Shown in pieces: positions 17,697 through 27,608 of a DNA stretch of 64,000 nt. A program made the position numbers and the translations under genes. The stretch's first letter is position 1. The number at the start of each line of letters is the position of its first letter. Location: assembly GCA_965207045.1 (NCBI GenBank), contig OZ242261.1:1240001-1304000 (forward strand), read 5' to 3'. Below the pieces are notes generated by a model. The model was not told the origin of the DNA. It searched no databases and saw only the letters and a program-made list of their open reading frames with translations. This DNA is from G965207045 sp965207045 (GTDB lineage: Bacteria; Pseudomonadota; Alphaproteobacteria; Rickettsiales; Anaplasmataceae).

Positions 17697-18565
17697 TTAA
17701 GAATGCCTTCTCCTAAGTATCTCTTCAGCTGCTGTTTTACCTATTTTAGCTGCTTCTTTTATGCTTCCTTGAATAGTTATGAAGTGGTTTTTTTCTTCTA
17801 TACGTAACATTGCCTTTAGGTTTATAGTTGCGTGGTTTGTTATTCTAGCTAGTGCTGCTAGTGGTGTCTTGCAGTCACCGTTAACTTCTTTCAAAAAGGC
17901 GCGCTCTGCTGTTGCTACTATTTTTGTTGTATGATGTGTTAATTCTTCAAGTATTTTGATTACTTCTTTATTGTTTTTGTGACATTGTAGACATATTACA
18001 CCTTGTCCTACTGCTGGTAACATGACGTTTGTAGGTAAGATTTCAGTTATACAATTTGTCATTTTTGTTCTTCTTAGTCCGGCTAGAGACAAAATTATTC
18101 CGTCAAAATTTCTTGCTTTATTGATTCTTGTTTCAATATTACCTCGCAATGGTTTAACTATTATATCAGGGCGTAACTGTGCTGCTCTTCTTGGTGCACA
18201 TGTTGCTATTACTGCATTTTTTGGTAATGATGCTAAATTTTTATGATAATGGGAGATAAAAACATCACGCGGATCTTCTCGTTCAAGTGTTCCAGCTATT
18301 GTGAGTTCATTCTGAGAATTTCCAGGTATATCTTTAAGTGAATGGACAGCAACGTCAATTTCTCCATTAAGTAATGAGTGCTCTATTTCTTTTATAAACA
18401 AGCCTTTGCCACCAATCTCTGCAAGGCTGCGTTCTTTGATTGTATCACCAGATGTATTTATTCTAACTACTTCTGTTGCCAAATTTTTTTTTTTATTTTC
18501 TCAATAAAAATTGCTGTTTGTTGAATGGCTAATGTGCTAGCTCTGGTGCCGATTTTTAACGTCAT
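17697..18565 (-). CDS. hemC: Porphobilinogen deaminase, split by a homopolymer frameshift
   Basis: HemC polymerises four porphobilinogens to hydroxymethylbilane in haem synthesis. The main reading frame (17697-18482) lacks the family N terminus, but the missing part is present in another frame: ATG at 18565, MTLKIGTRASTLAIQQTAIFI, reading into a run of 11 A (minus strand, 18484-18494). Adding one base there joins it to ATEVVRINTSGD. The remaining motifs are complete: IGGKGLFIKEIE, DVAVHSLKDIP, CAPRRAAQL, RGNIETRI, LPAVGQGV and the dipyrromethane-cofactor Cys in NGDCKTPLAA. The ATG overlaps the lysK stop as ATGA, which supports this start. Sequencing error, transcriptional slippage or true pseudogene are all possible. 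Confidence 0.88.
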
Positions 18566-20067
18566 ATTTTTTGCTCTATCAGCTTGATAGTTTCATTTAC
18601 TCCATATAAAGTGATAAAAGAGCCCATTTTAGGTCCTTGTTCCTGACCTAAAAGAACACTATAAAGCACTTTAAACCAATCTGCTGCTTTATTATAGTAT
18701 TTTTTGCCTACATCAAAGACTAATTGTTGAATTTCATCTGCGTGCACACCGTGGGAGAGCAATTCTAAGGCTTTTTTTAGTCCAAGTAAAGCTAATTTTT
18801 CTTTCTCATTTGGAATCTTATAGTTTTTATTTTTTTTAACAAAGTCACCATAGTAGTTTATGGCGTATGATACAAGCTTGTCTATAATTGCATGTGTTTT
18901 TGGTGTTATGTTTGAATTATATTTTTTTATAAATCCCCATAAAATTTCTTTGTTTTCAGGGTTACAAGCAGATGCAAGATGTAGTAATAGATTAAAGTTT
19001 ATGTTTTCTGTATTTATTTTTGGTACGTTACCGCTATGTATATGCCAAGCAGGATTATCATTGTTGCCATCATATGATTTTGTAAACGATAGATATTCAT
19101 CAACTGCTTTTGGAATTACGTCAAAGTACAACCTTTTAGCACGCTGAGGATTTTGAAACATGTACATAGAAATACTTTCTTTGGGAGCATATTTAAGCCA
19201 TTCTTCTATTGTTAAACCATTTCCTTTTGATTTTGATATTTTCTTGCCGTCAGCATCTAAAAAAAACTCATACACAAAGGTCTGTGGAACTTTTCCATTT
19301 AAAATGGAACAAATTTTTGAGGAGAGAGAAGCAGAAGGGGTAAGATCTTTCCCATGCATTTCATAATCAATCCTTAATGCTGCCCAGCGCATTCCCCAAT
19401 CTGGTTTCCATTGTAACTTGCAATTTCCATCTGTGACTTTACTAGTTATAAAATTTCCATTCTCGTTTTTATAACTTATGGTTTCATTTTCAACATTGAT
19501 TGTTACAGGAACCTGTAAAATATTGTTTGTTTCAGGGCAGAGCGGCAAAAATGGACTATATGTTTTCTTTCGTTCTTCTCTCAGTGAAGGAAGCATGATT
19601 TTCATTATTTTGTCGTACTTATGTAATAAGAGAAGTAATTTTTCATTGAAAATTCCAGTCTTATAACATTGTGTAGAGCTTTTGAATTCATATTCAAACT
19701 CAAATAAATCTAAAAATTGACAAAGCTTAGAGTTCATGTGTTCACCATAGCTTGTATGTGTGTCAAATGGATCTGGAATAGATGTAAGCGGTTTTCCTAT
19801 ATACTGTACAAAATGTTGCATGTTGGGAATATTGTCTGGAACTTTGCGTAGACCATCCATATCGTCTGAAAATGCTATTAACTTTGCTTTAACACCTGGA
19901 GAAAGTGTTTTTAATGCATTTATTACCATAGTAGTTCTTGCAACTTCGCCGAAGGTTCCAATATGAGGTAAACCAGAAGGTCCATAGCCGGTTTCAAAGA
20001 TGAACTCTTTTTTATTTGGAGACTTATCTAGTAATTTTTGTGCTTCTACAAATGGCCATTGTTTCAT
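18562..20067 (-). CDS. lysK: Lysyl-tRNA synthetase, class I
   Basis: Charges tRNA-Lys. This is the class I (Rossmann) enzyme rather than the class II LysS of most bacteria: HIGH-type motif GLPHIGTFGE at about residues 32-41 and KMSKS-type KISKSKGNG at about 274-282, in a 501-aa protein with the archaeal-like architecture. Class I LysRS is the rule in Rickettsiales and many other alphaproteobacteria, which supports the taxonomic reading. Its TGA overlaps the hemC start. No lysS is visible in the window. Confidence 0.95.
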   Translation of the reverse strand: MKQWPFVEAQKLLDKSPNKKEFIFETGYGPSGLPHIGTFGEVARTTMVINALKTLSPGVKAKLIAFSDDMDGLRKVPDNIPNMQHFVQYIGKPLTSIPDPFDTHTSYGEHMNSKLCQFLDLFEFEYEFKSSTQCYKTGIFNEKLLLLLHKYDKIMKIMLPSLREERKKTYSPFLPLCPETNNILQVPVTINVENETISYKNENGNFITSKVTDGNCKLQWKPDWGMRWAALRIDYEMHGKDLTPSASLSSKICSILNGKVPQTFVYEFFLDADGKKISKSKGNGLTIEEWLKYAPKESISMYMFQNPQRAKRLYFDVIPKAVDEYLSFTKSYDGNNDNPAWHIHSGNVPKINTENINFNLLLHLASACNPENKEILWGFIKKYNSNITPKTHAIIDKLVSYAINYYGDFVKKNKNYKIPNEKEKLALLGLKKALELLSHGVHADEIQQLVFDVGKKYYNKAADWFKVLYSVLLGQEQGPKMGSFITLYGVNETIKLIEQKI

Positions 20068-20355
20068 TTCTGTAATCTAGCTAATTGTTTTTATATTAGC
20101 ACTTTTGTCTTTTCTTGTACATGAAACATTAATGTAAGCTTATCTTTTGCTAAGGAGACTCTTATATAAAGGATTTAGAGTTTATTATATTGTCGATTAA
20201 TTTTAGTGAAAGAGTTTTTTTCTTTGATATCTTTATAATCTTCCTGATTTTAAAAATCGAGTATTTAGCTTTTTTGGTTGCAATAGTAATTGAAATACAT
20301 TTTATATTGATGGATAATTTGATATATATACGTATTTTTTTATGAGGTGATTATT

Positions 20356-20676
20356 ATGAGAAATGAAAATGAAAGTCGGTTAGTGGAGGAGAGTAGAAAC
20401 AAGGACTTTCATTGCTTTAGCTTTAAGCTTGTTTCCTTAATTGCTTTTGTAGGACTTATAATTCCTTGTTTAAATAAGAAGTATAATTTTGATTTTGGTA
20501 TCAAGCTTGATAATGGAATTATAAAAGCTCTTTCGCTGTTTTCTACAGTTTTGGTAATGTCTCTAGCAGCAGGGTTAGGAGCAGGAATAGCAGCAGCATT
20601 TATTAGAACAGGCATTAAGCGCTCTCAAGCTTCTTGTGTTGGTGATAGTCAAAACCACGAATACAGAGGAACCTGA
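20356..20676 (+). CDS. Small hypothetical membrane protein
   Basis: About 106 residues, not recognised. The ATG at 20356 is chosen because GAGGTGA lies five bases before it. After a charged N terminus it has two hydrophobic segments, about residues 20-40 (LVSLIAFVGLIIP) and 55-82 (a Gly/Ala-rich helix with AAGLGAGIAAAFI), then a short polar tail. It stands alone between lysK and corC. Confidence 0.6.
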   Translation: MRNENESRLVEESRNKDFHCFSFKLVSLIAFVGLIIPCLNKKYNFDFGIKLDNGIIKALSLFSTVLVMSLAAGLGAGIAAAFIRTGIKRSQASCVGDSQNHEYRGT

Positions 20677-20840
20677 TATGTAAACGTTTTTAGAGCAAAA
20701 GTTGAAAAAAAAGTACAAAGAAACGACTGAGGGACTTTGATGAGTTCTTATTTAATTATGGAGTAATACATATAAATTGCTATCTTATAACTTGGTGATT
20801 TATATAAAGGAAAAGCATACTTTAAGCCACTTTTGTATGG

Positions 20841-21671
20841 TTATTCTACTTCGTTTTTATTATCTAAGTTGTCTTTACCTTTTACATTTATTACTACTTT
20901 ATAAATACAACGCTCATCTGCTTCTACTATCTTGTATACAATGCCATTATCTTCTATTATTTCTCCTGTTTCTGGTATTCTGCCCAATAGCGTGTTAATT
21001 AATCCTCCAACTGTATCATAATCCTCATCGATTTTACTAAATTTCATGTTTAGTGCTGATTCTAAAGTGGAAATTTCCATTCTTCCTTCAACTTCAAATT
21101 TCCCATTTCCTACCTTAATTAAAGTTGGTTCAGTGTTTTTATTATGTTCATCATCTATATTGCCAACTATTTCTTCTATTATATCCACGATTGTTACTAG
21201 ACCATCTGTTCCACCATACTCATCTAGTACTATAGCAACATGAATGTGTGAATTCTGCATTTTTACTAAGAGATCTATTGCTTTCATTGGTGTTGGTACA
21301 AATATGATGTTGCGTATTATGCTTTTTATTTCAAGCTTGTCTCCTATTCCACGCAGTATATCTTTTATATGAATAAACCCAATTATTTCATCTAAAGTTT
21401 CCTTATAAATCGGTATTCTTGTATAACAATTATCTTTCATCGCGTTTAAAACTGTTTGCATGGAAGAATCTAATGGAAGTGCAAAAATCTCATTTCTTAT
21501 TACCATTATATCACTGACGTTAATTTCGTTAAAAGCTGATAAGTTCTTGATAATACCTGATTCTTTTTTTTGAGTTTGAGGATTTTTTTTCTCGTGATGA
21601 TTTTTTCTATTAATAAGAGATTTGATTACTTGATAAAAAGAGCCCGAATTAGGTTCTTTATCTGATGACAT
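20841..21671 (-). CDS. tlyC: CorC/TlyC-type CBS domain protein
   Basis: A 276-residue soluble protein with a tandem CBS pair (about residues 55-180: VSDIMVIRNEIFALPLDSSM, then CYTRIPIYKETLDEIIGFIHIKD, and VPTPMKAIDLLVKMQ, IHVAIVLDEYGGTDGLVTI) followed by a CorC_HlyC/transporter-associated domain (about 195-265). It lacks the DUF21 membrane domain, like CorC and rickettsial TlyC, which have been linked to Mg/Co efflux and, in some reports, membrane lysis. Which role applies cannot be told from sequence. Often found near ybeY; here it is alone. Confidence 0.88.
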   Translation of the reverse strand: MSSDKEPNSGSFYQVIKSLINRKNHHEKKNPQTQKKESGIIKNLSAFNEINVSDIMVIRNEIFALPLDSSMQTVLNAMKDNCYTRIPIYKETLDEIIGFIHIKDILRGIGDKLEIKSIIRNIIFVPTPMKAIDLLVKMQNSHIHVAIVLDEYGGTDGLVTIVDIIEEIVGNIDDEHNKNTEPTLIKVGNGKFEVEGRMEISTLESALNMKFSKIDEDYDTVGGLINTLLGRIPETGEIIEDNGIVYKIVEADERCIYKVVINVKGKDNLDNKNEVE

Positions 21672-22052
21672 AGTTTTTTACTCATATAAAATAAACACCT
21701 AAATATTTGATATTATTTTTATGTAGTCAAGAAAATTATTTGTTTATTACTTGCTGTAGTTGGAATAATGGAGTCCACTTATAAACTTGAGAGAATATGT
21801 TCTTTCATGGAAGTTAACTATGTTGATGAGTGAAATAGGACAGAGTATTTTTTGATATGAGAAATAATCAAGTATTTACAATACACAGATTATGTGTAAT
21901 TACTAAACTTTAGTGCTATCTCAAGATTATTAAATGAGTAATTTTGTTACATGACTTATCTTTCATTTTAAAAAGTGTTTTCGGAGTATGATTTGATCCT
22001 TTGCAAATAGCCTTAATGTTGTGTAACATACCGATTTTGTTTTGTCAGTTTA
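21672..22052. other. Intergenic region between divergent tlyC and NDUFA9-like gene
   Basis: About 380 AT-rich bases between divergent starts; promoters for both genes should lie here. No open frame, RNA or clear operator seen. Confidence 0.5.
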
Positions 22053-22976
22053 ATGAAAAAAATAATTGTATTCGGTGGAAGCGGATTTATTGGCCGTTAC
22101 ATTGTAAAAAATCTTGCTGAGAATGGACATATAATCAAGATATTTTCTCGTAACCAAGCAAAGTCATTGGAGTTAAAAGTTTGTAGCAATGTAGGGCAGA
22201 TATCTTGTATATCAGGTAGTGTATTAGACACAGAATTAGTTAAAAAACATCTTATGGGAATGGATATAGCAATTAACTTGGTTGGTTTGCTCCATGAAGG
22301 CAAAGTGTGTAATTTTGATTCAGTACATAGTGTTGCTGCTGAAAACATAGCAAAATATGCTAAAGATGCAGAAGTAAAGCAATTGATACATTTCTCTGCT
22401 TTAGGGGTTGGGAATGGCAGTAAATATAACGCAAGTAAAAGAAGAGGAGAAGCATTAGTAAAGGGTGCTTTTACAGATGCAATAATAGTGAGACCAAGTG
22501 TGGTTTTTGGTGAAGAAGATAGATTTTTCAATAAATTTGCTCGATTAGCTCGGTTTTTACCATGTTTACCGATCGTGGGTGAGGGAAAAGCTATTATGCA
22601 GCCTGTTTATGTTGTTGATGTGGCAGAATTTGTTTCAAATATTGTTGAGCAAAATGTTACTAGAGGAATATTTGAGTTGGTCGGACCAAAAAGGTATTCT
22701 TTTAAAGAATTAATGCAATTTGTTTTAAAGTCTACAGGTAGGAAGCGTTTTTTATTGAATTTATCTTTTTCTTTGGCAAAAATATTAGCATGGAAACTTG
22801 AGCTTAGGTTTATTTCATTTCTGCTTAAGCCTCTAACAGGAGATACTGAGCCAATGTTGACACGTGATCAGGTTGAATTATTAAAGTATGACAATATAAG
22901 TGATAATAATGCTTTAGAAATGTTTTGTATAGAAGCAAAAAGTATAGAAGAAATTGTGCCAATGTATTTGAATTGA
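22053..22976 (+). CDS. NDUFA9-like complex I-associated NAD(P)-binding protein
   Basis: A 307-residue atypical short-chain dehydrogenase. The N-terminal dinucleotide-binding GGSGFIGRYI is at residues 8-17, a Y-x-x-S-K-type region (KYNASKRRGE) at about 128-137 and VRPSVVFGEEDRFFNKFARL at about 148-167. These are the marks of the alphaproteobacterial family related to the mitochondrial complex I 39-kDa subunit NDUFA9, thought to stabilise complex I. nuoF is in this window at 38.6 kb but not adjacent. pstA follows 11 bases later, so the two are probably cotranscribed. Confidence 0.85.
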   Translation: MKKIIVFGGSGFIGRYIVKNLAENGHIIKIFSRNQAKSLELKVCSNVGQISCISGSVLDTELVKKHLMGMDIAINLVGLLHEGKVCNFDSVHSVAAENIAKYAKDAEVKQLIHFSALGVGNGSKYNASKRRGEALVKGAFTDAIIVRPSVVFGEEDRFFNKFARLARFLPCLPIVGEGKAIMQPVYVVDVAEFVSNIVEQNVTRGIFELVGPKRYSFKELMQFVLKSTGRKRFLLNLSFSLAKILAWKLELRFISFLLKPLTGDTEPMLTRDQVELLKYDNISDNNALEMFCIEAKSIEEIVPMYLN

Positions 22977-22987
22977 TGTCGTAGAAA

Positions 22988-24214
22988 ATGAGAAAGAACA
23001 CTAAAGATATTCATATAAGAAGAAAATTAGGTAAATTACTGCGTTCACGTGTTATTAAATTAAGGATTGCAAAAAGAAGGCGTTGGAACAATTTATTAAA
23101 GATTACAGGATGTTGTTCTGTGATTCTTTGTTTATTATTTTTGGTATATATTATCTTTTATATTTTCAATAACTGCTATTATGCTTTTAGAAAGGTTGAA
23201 ATTTTAGTTCCTTTGAGTATCACTAACAATGAAATTGAAGATCTAGAACAAGTAATAGGTAAGGGTATGTCGCGTATATTACCTGACTATAAGGATTATG
23301 TGGTTAGTACGACTTCGGTCTGGCTTCTAACTGAATTATTGGCGAATAATAAGGATGTTATTGGTACAGATGTGGAGCTGTGGTTGCCTGCATCTAGTAA
23401 ATTTAGTAGCATTGTAAAACGTAATAGGTCATCTGTAATAAAAGATAAATTGAGATCATTGGGCCGTCTTAGAATCTCATTTAATGATAACCTTTTTCTT
23501 CATAGTGATTCGCAGCATCCTGAGTATGCAGGTATACTTGGAGCAATTTTTGGGTCACTTTTGACCATATCTATATGTTGTGTGTGTGCACTGCCAGTTG
23601 GTATATTAACAGGGATTTACTTGCAGGAGTTTAAATTCAAGAATAAGTTTATCTCTTCTTTTATTGAAATAAGTATAAATAATCTATCGGCTACTCCTGC
23701 TATTATTTTCGGTGTAGTAGGTTTGTATTTCTATATTAATATTTTTGGGGTTCCCAGATCATCAGCGTTGGTTGGAGGGCTTGTTTTATCTCTCATGATG
23801 CTACCAATTCTAGTAATAAGTACTAGGCAAGCTCTTTGCACTATTCCAAATAGTATTAAAGAAGCTGCTTATGCTCTTGGTGCTTCTAGGATACAGGTTG
23901 TATTGCATCATTCATTACCAATTGCATTTCCAGGAATTTTAACTGGTGTAATACTTGCAATTGCTAGGATTGTAGCTGAATCAGCACCTCTTCTGATGGT
24001 TGGCATGGGGGCTTTTGTTGGTGATGTAGCTGGGAATATTTTGGAACCAACAACTGTTTTTCCTCTGCAGATATATTTATGGTCAAGCAATCCTGATAAT
24101 GCATTTGCAGAGTTGAACTCAGTATTGATGCTAGTACTACTTTTGATTTTGTTGACTTTAAATATTTGTGCAACTGTGATTCGGCGGAAGATGCAGTTTT
24201 TGCGTAACAATTAG
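22988..24214 (+). CDS. pstA: Phosphate ABC transporter permease PstA
   Basis: Inner-membrane permease of the high-affinity phosphate importer. In 408 residues it has a very basic N terminus, one early membrane helix (about 38-65), a long soluble region and then the ABC permease domain from about 185. The EAA loop, EAAYALGASRIQVVLHHSLPIA, is clear at about 295-315. The extended region between helices 1 and 2 is a feature of some alphaproteobacterial PstA. No pstS, pstB, pstC or phoU lies beside it; a scattered Pst system is common in this order. Confidence 0.92.
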   Translation: MRKNTKDIHIRRKLGKLLRSRVIKLRIAKRRRWNNLLKITGCCSVILCLLFLVYIIFYIFNNCYYAFRKVEILVPLSITNNEIEDLEQVIGKGMSRILPDYKDYVVSTTSVWLLTELLANNKDVIGTDVELWLPASSKFSSIVKRNRSSVIKDKLRSLGRLRISFNDNLFLHSDSQHPEYAGILGAIFGSLLTISICCVCALPVGILTGIYLQEFKFKNKFISSFIEISINNLSATPAIIFGVVGLYFYINIFGVPRSSALVGGLVLSLMMLPILVISTRQALCTIPNSIKEAAYALGASRIQVVLHHSLPIAFPGILTGVILAIARIVAESAPLLMVGMGAFVGDVAGNILEPTTVFPLQIYLWSSNPDNAFAELNSVLMLVLLLILLTLNICATVIRRKMQFLRNN

Positions 24215-24278
24215 ATAGGTTGATTGTTTACAAAATTGGCTCTATGATTTACCATTCCGTGATCTTAGATCACTTCTT

Positions 24279-25523
24279 ATGAATTCTGCTGTTATTGTAA
24301 AACCTAATAAAAAAGTGTTTGCTGTTCTTGATGTAGGTACTGTTAAAATAGCATGTTTAGTGGCACGCGTTTCCTTAAATAATGAAATTAATTTCCTTGG
24401 TATAGGCTATAAAAAGTCTGAAGGGATATATTCTGGAGCAATAATAAATGCAAAAGAAGCTTGTGCTAGCATTCTTGCTGCAATTGAAGAGGCAGAAAGA
24501 GCTTCAGAAGAGATTATAGAAGAAATATATATAAATGTTGCAGGTATAAAAATACTATCTCAGATTACTACTTCTGTAATTACTGATATTAATAATAAAG
24601 TTACTGTACGTGATATTCAGCGTATTTTCAATAAAAGTAATGAAAATATAAATAATAAGGAAGCTATTATTCATAATATTCCACTTGGATATGTTTTAGA
24701 TAACATAAAAGGTATAACTGATCCGGTTGGTATGTATGGTAGTGTTATGAAGTTGAGTATGCATACAATTACAATGGCCAATTCTACTCTTTTGAATTTA
24801 AAGCATTGCGTTACTCAAAATCAAGCTTACTTAAAAGGCTGTATTGTTTCAGCTTATAGTTCGGCTTTTTCTTGTATAAGTGAAGATGAAAAAGAATTAG
24901 GGGTAACTGTTATTGATATTGGTGGTGGTAGTACTTCAATCGGGATCTTTAGTGAGGGTCAGCTAACATATGCGGCTTCGATTCCAATTGGAGGTGCTCT
25001 TATAACACGTGATATAGCATCTGCTTTTAGTGTTGATATGTCTGATGCTGAGAAGCTAAAAGTGTGTAAAGGCAATGTTATACTAACAACAACGGATCGC
25101 AATGATATTATGGAAGTAAATAAAATTGGCGAGCATAATGATAGAATACAAGTTTGCCTTTCAGATCTTATTGCTGTAATTCGCCCTAGGGCTGAGGAGA
25201 TTTTTGAGATAGTCCGAGATGAGGTGAAAAATAAAATTACTAGCAGAGTTGTTATAACTGGTGGTACTAGCCAATTGACGAGTATTAGGGAGTTGGCAAG
25301 TCATGTATTGAGTTGTCAAGCTCGTTTAGGTGTGCCAAATTTAGTTGATAACAATGCAACAAAAGTTAATTTTTGTATCTCAGGTGATTATGCTAGAAAC
25401 CCATCTTTATCTGCTTTAATCGGATCTGCTATGTTAATCTCTAAAACTATTAAGGAAAATGTTGCTCAAGGAGAAAAAAGAAGTATTTTTAGTAAAGTTT
25501 TAGAATTTATAAGGGGTTGCTGA
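24279..25523 (+). CDS. ftsA: Cell division protein FtsA
   Basis: FtsA is the actin-like ATPase that tethers FtsZ to the membrane. The 414 aa show AVLDVGTVKIACLVA near residue 16 (phosphate 1 motif), the 1C domain region, TVIDIGGGSTSIGIF (phosphate 2, about 211-225), and VVITGGTSQLTSIRELA (adenosine motif, about 325-341). The C terminus ends in a short basic amphipathic segment (KVLEFIRGC) typical of the membrane-targeting helix. The usual neighbours ftsQ, ddl and ftsZ are not here, which fits the scattered dcw cluster of Rickettsiales. Confidence 0.95.
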   Translation: MNSAVIVKPNKKVFAVLDVGTVKIACLVARVSLNNEINFLGIGYKKSEGIYSGAIINAKEACASILAAIEEAERASEEIIEEIYINVAGIKILSQITTSVITDINNKVTVRDIQRIFNKSNENINNKEAIIHNIPLGYVLDNIKGITDPVGMYGSVMKLSMHTITMANSTLLNLKHCVTQNQAYLKGCIVSAYSSAFSCISEDEKELGVTVIDIGGGSTSIGIFSEGQLTYAASIPIGGALITRDIASAFSVDMSDAEKLKVCKGNVILTTTDRNDIMEVNKIGEHNDRIQVCLSDLIAVIRPRAEEIFEIVRDEVKNKITSRVVITGGTSQLTSIRELASHVLSCQARLGVPNLVDNNATKVNFCISGDYARNPSLSALIGSAMLISKTIKENVAQGEKRSIFSKVLEFIRGC

Positions 25524-26099
25524 CTTAATATATGACTAAATCAGTTTGTGTATGTTTTGAATATATTTGTTTTTCTTCAGCAGACTAGAGTTTAGACGCA
25601 GGAGAATCATCAAAAATCAAAAAGGTCGTATGTTAGGTAACTTTGTAAATTTGATGGCAATAATGTTGGCTCAGACTTTGTTGCATTGCCTTTTTCGTCT
25701 TTTGAAACTGGCAATAACGCATAATAGTTTGTTTCTGTGAGGAGTATATTTTTATAGAATAATATGCAAACACTTTAAGTGTAGATGGAGTAAGCTGTTG
25801 TTAGGGTATCAAGATAAAGGGAATAATCAATTTCATGTGCTTTTTTAGAAAATAAGAACAGCGCACACAATCATAATAATGTTCTTTATTTTCTATTACT
25901 TCACGAGATTTAAGGATATTTTTTTAGTTCATTCTTATACCGCACTTCAATTTTTTGTTCAACTTGGCTTGTTTTTACGTTGGATTACATCTACCAAGAG
26001 GCCTGAAGGCGAAGTAAAATGCCCAAACCTTCATTCTATTTATCTCTGAATAAGGATAAAAATATGTCGAGGTTAAGCCTGTTGAACTTATAACCTTTC
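25524..26099. other. Long intergenic region after ftsA
   Basis: About 575 bases without a convincing gene. One plus-strand frame of 36 codons from ATG 25630 (MLGNFVNLMAIMLAQ, etc.) is hydrophobic but has no support. No tmRNA, 4.5S RNA or RNase P RNA signature was recognised. Confidence 0.4.
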
Positions 26100-26360
26100 T
26101 CAATTTTTTGTTTTTATTGCTTTATGTATTAGCTGTTTCACTTTGTGTGTCCCCGCAAGATAGGGCTCTGCAACGTTTTCTAACAGTTTTCTGTTCTGTC
26201 TAGCGTAACTGCTTTTATTAGGATTGTTGTTTCATCTTCTGAGTCGCAATTGTTTATATCTTTTACAATAGAATTATATACTTTCTTATCTTTTTTTTCA
26301 GATATACTTCGTCTTTTACTATATGAAATATTTGACCATTTACCAAGAATAAGCTTTATT
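26100..26360 (-). pseudogene. Probable ankyrin-like gene remnant
   Basis: On the minus strand one frame reads KKDKKVYNSIVKD, then DETTILIKAVTLDRTE, which resembles the first helix of an ankyrin unit after a charged N terminus; it then hits a stop. A second frame continues directly with RKLLENVAEPYLAGTHK and ends at 26100. Together they look like one frameshifted reading frame (ILIKAV...RTE-LLENVAEP). No start codon remains. The piece abuts the 3' end of hisS. The ankyrin link is by eye only. Confidence 0.35.
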
Positions 26361-26369
26361 TTTATAATT

Positions 26370-27608
26370 TTATATAAGCATGTCTTTAATTGCAGTGATT
26401 ATATTGAAAGCATCAACACTTTTTTGTGTTCCTGTCTGCATGTTTTTTAAAGTGACTTGGTTGTTTTGTACTTCTTGTGCGCCAATTATTATCACTCCAT
26501 AATTATTTTCAGATTTTTTTAAACGTTTTTGTAAATTACCCCTGGTAATGAGATTCACATTTATATTATTTCTTCTTAGCTGGTGAGCTAAAATCATACT
26601 GAATTTTATTTCTTTCTCACTAATGGGAATAATTGAAAATATTTGCTTTTTCTCAATAATAGGGCTAATTAACTCACTTATACGTTCAATCCCGCCTGCA
26701 AAACCTATTGCTGGGGTTTTTTTACCTCCCATTTGTTCTATTAATTTATCATATCTACCGCCAGCCAGAATAGCACTGTGAGATCCTAGCTTTTTTGTAA
26801 CAAATTCAAAAGTAGTGTGGCAATAATAGTCAAGCCCTCTTACTAAGTGTTGGTTTATTGTGTATTTGATTTTCAAAGAATCTAGGTTTTCTTTAATTTT
26901 TGTAAAAAAATCTTGAGAATGTGTGTTGTAATAATCATCTATTTTTGGTGCATTTTGCAAAATTAACCTATCAGACTCATCTTTTGAATCTAATATACGC
27001 AACGGGTTTGTAAAAAGGCGTTTTTTACTATCTTCTGATAATTTTTCCTTATAATCTAAAAGATATAATTTTAATGCTTTATGGTAATTTGAATAACTTT
27101 CTTTATCTCCTAGTGAATTTAATTCTAAAACTAACTTATCGCATATTCCAAGTGCTGATAAAAAATTGTATGCAAGTGATATAACCTCAACATCTGCAAT
27201 ATAGCTCTCTTCTCCTAGAATTTCGAAATTAACTTGATTAAATTGTCTTTGTCTACCCTTTTGTGGCCTTTCATAGCGAAATAGTGGTCCGCTGCAAAAT
27301 AGTTTTAATGGTGAAGGCAATTGCTCTAAATTGTTTGTAATGAATGCTCTGGCTATGCTTGCTGTGAATTCTGGACGTAATGTAACACTGCTGCCATTTT
27401 TATCGGTAAAGGTATACATTTCTTTTGTGATTATATCAGAATCCTGACCTAGCGTTCTGGTGAACACCTCTGTATATTCAATAATTGGCGTTTCAATCAA
27501 AGTAAAGCCATAGTTGGAAGCAACTTTGTATGCAACATCACATATGTGTTTTATTTTTTTGTAATCTTTGTCAATAATGTCCTGTGTTCCACGAACTTGT
27601 TTTAACAT
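26370..27608 (-). CDS. hisS: Histidyl-tRNA synthetase
   Basis: Class II synthetase of 412 aa. Visible are VRGTQDI at the N terminus, motif 2 with FRYERPQKGRQRQFNQ (about residues 111-126), the histidine-A motif LVRGLDYYCHTTFEF (about 259-273) and motif 3 region GGRYDKLIEQMGG with PAIGFAGGIERI. The anticodon-binding domain closes the protein. It overlaps metC by 7 bases and is last in the minus-strand proP-bolA-metC-hisS run. Confidence 0.96.
   Translation of the reverse strand: MLKQVRGTQDIIDKDYKKIKHICDVAYKVASNYGFTLIETPIIEYTEVFTRTLGQDSDIITKEMYTFTDKNGSSVTLRPEFTASIARAFITNNLEQLPSPLKLFCSGPLFRYERPQKGRQRQFNQVNFEILGEESYIADVEVISLAYNFLSALGICDKLVLELNSLGDKESYSNYHKALKLYLLDYKEKLSEDSKKRLFTNPLRILDSKDESDRLILQNAPKIDDYYNTHSQDFFTKIKENLDSLKIKYTINQHLVRGLDYYCHTTFEFVTKKLGSHSAILAGGRYDKLIEQMGGKKTPAIGFAGGIERISELISPIIEKKQIFSIIPISEKEIKFSMILAHQLRRNNINVNLITRGNLQKRLKKSENNYGVIIIGAQEVQNNQVTLKNMQTGTQKSVDAFNIITAIKDMLI

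Noticed and set aside
25524..26099. tmRNA, 4.5S RNA or RNase P RNA in the long gap after ftsA
   Set aside because: None of their conserved elements (tag reading frame with tRNA-like ends, GGAA/GNRA tip, P4 core) could be found.
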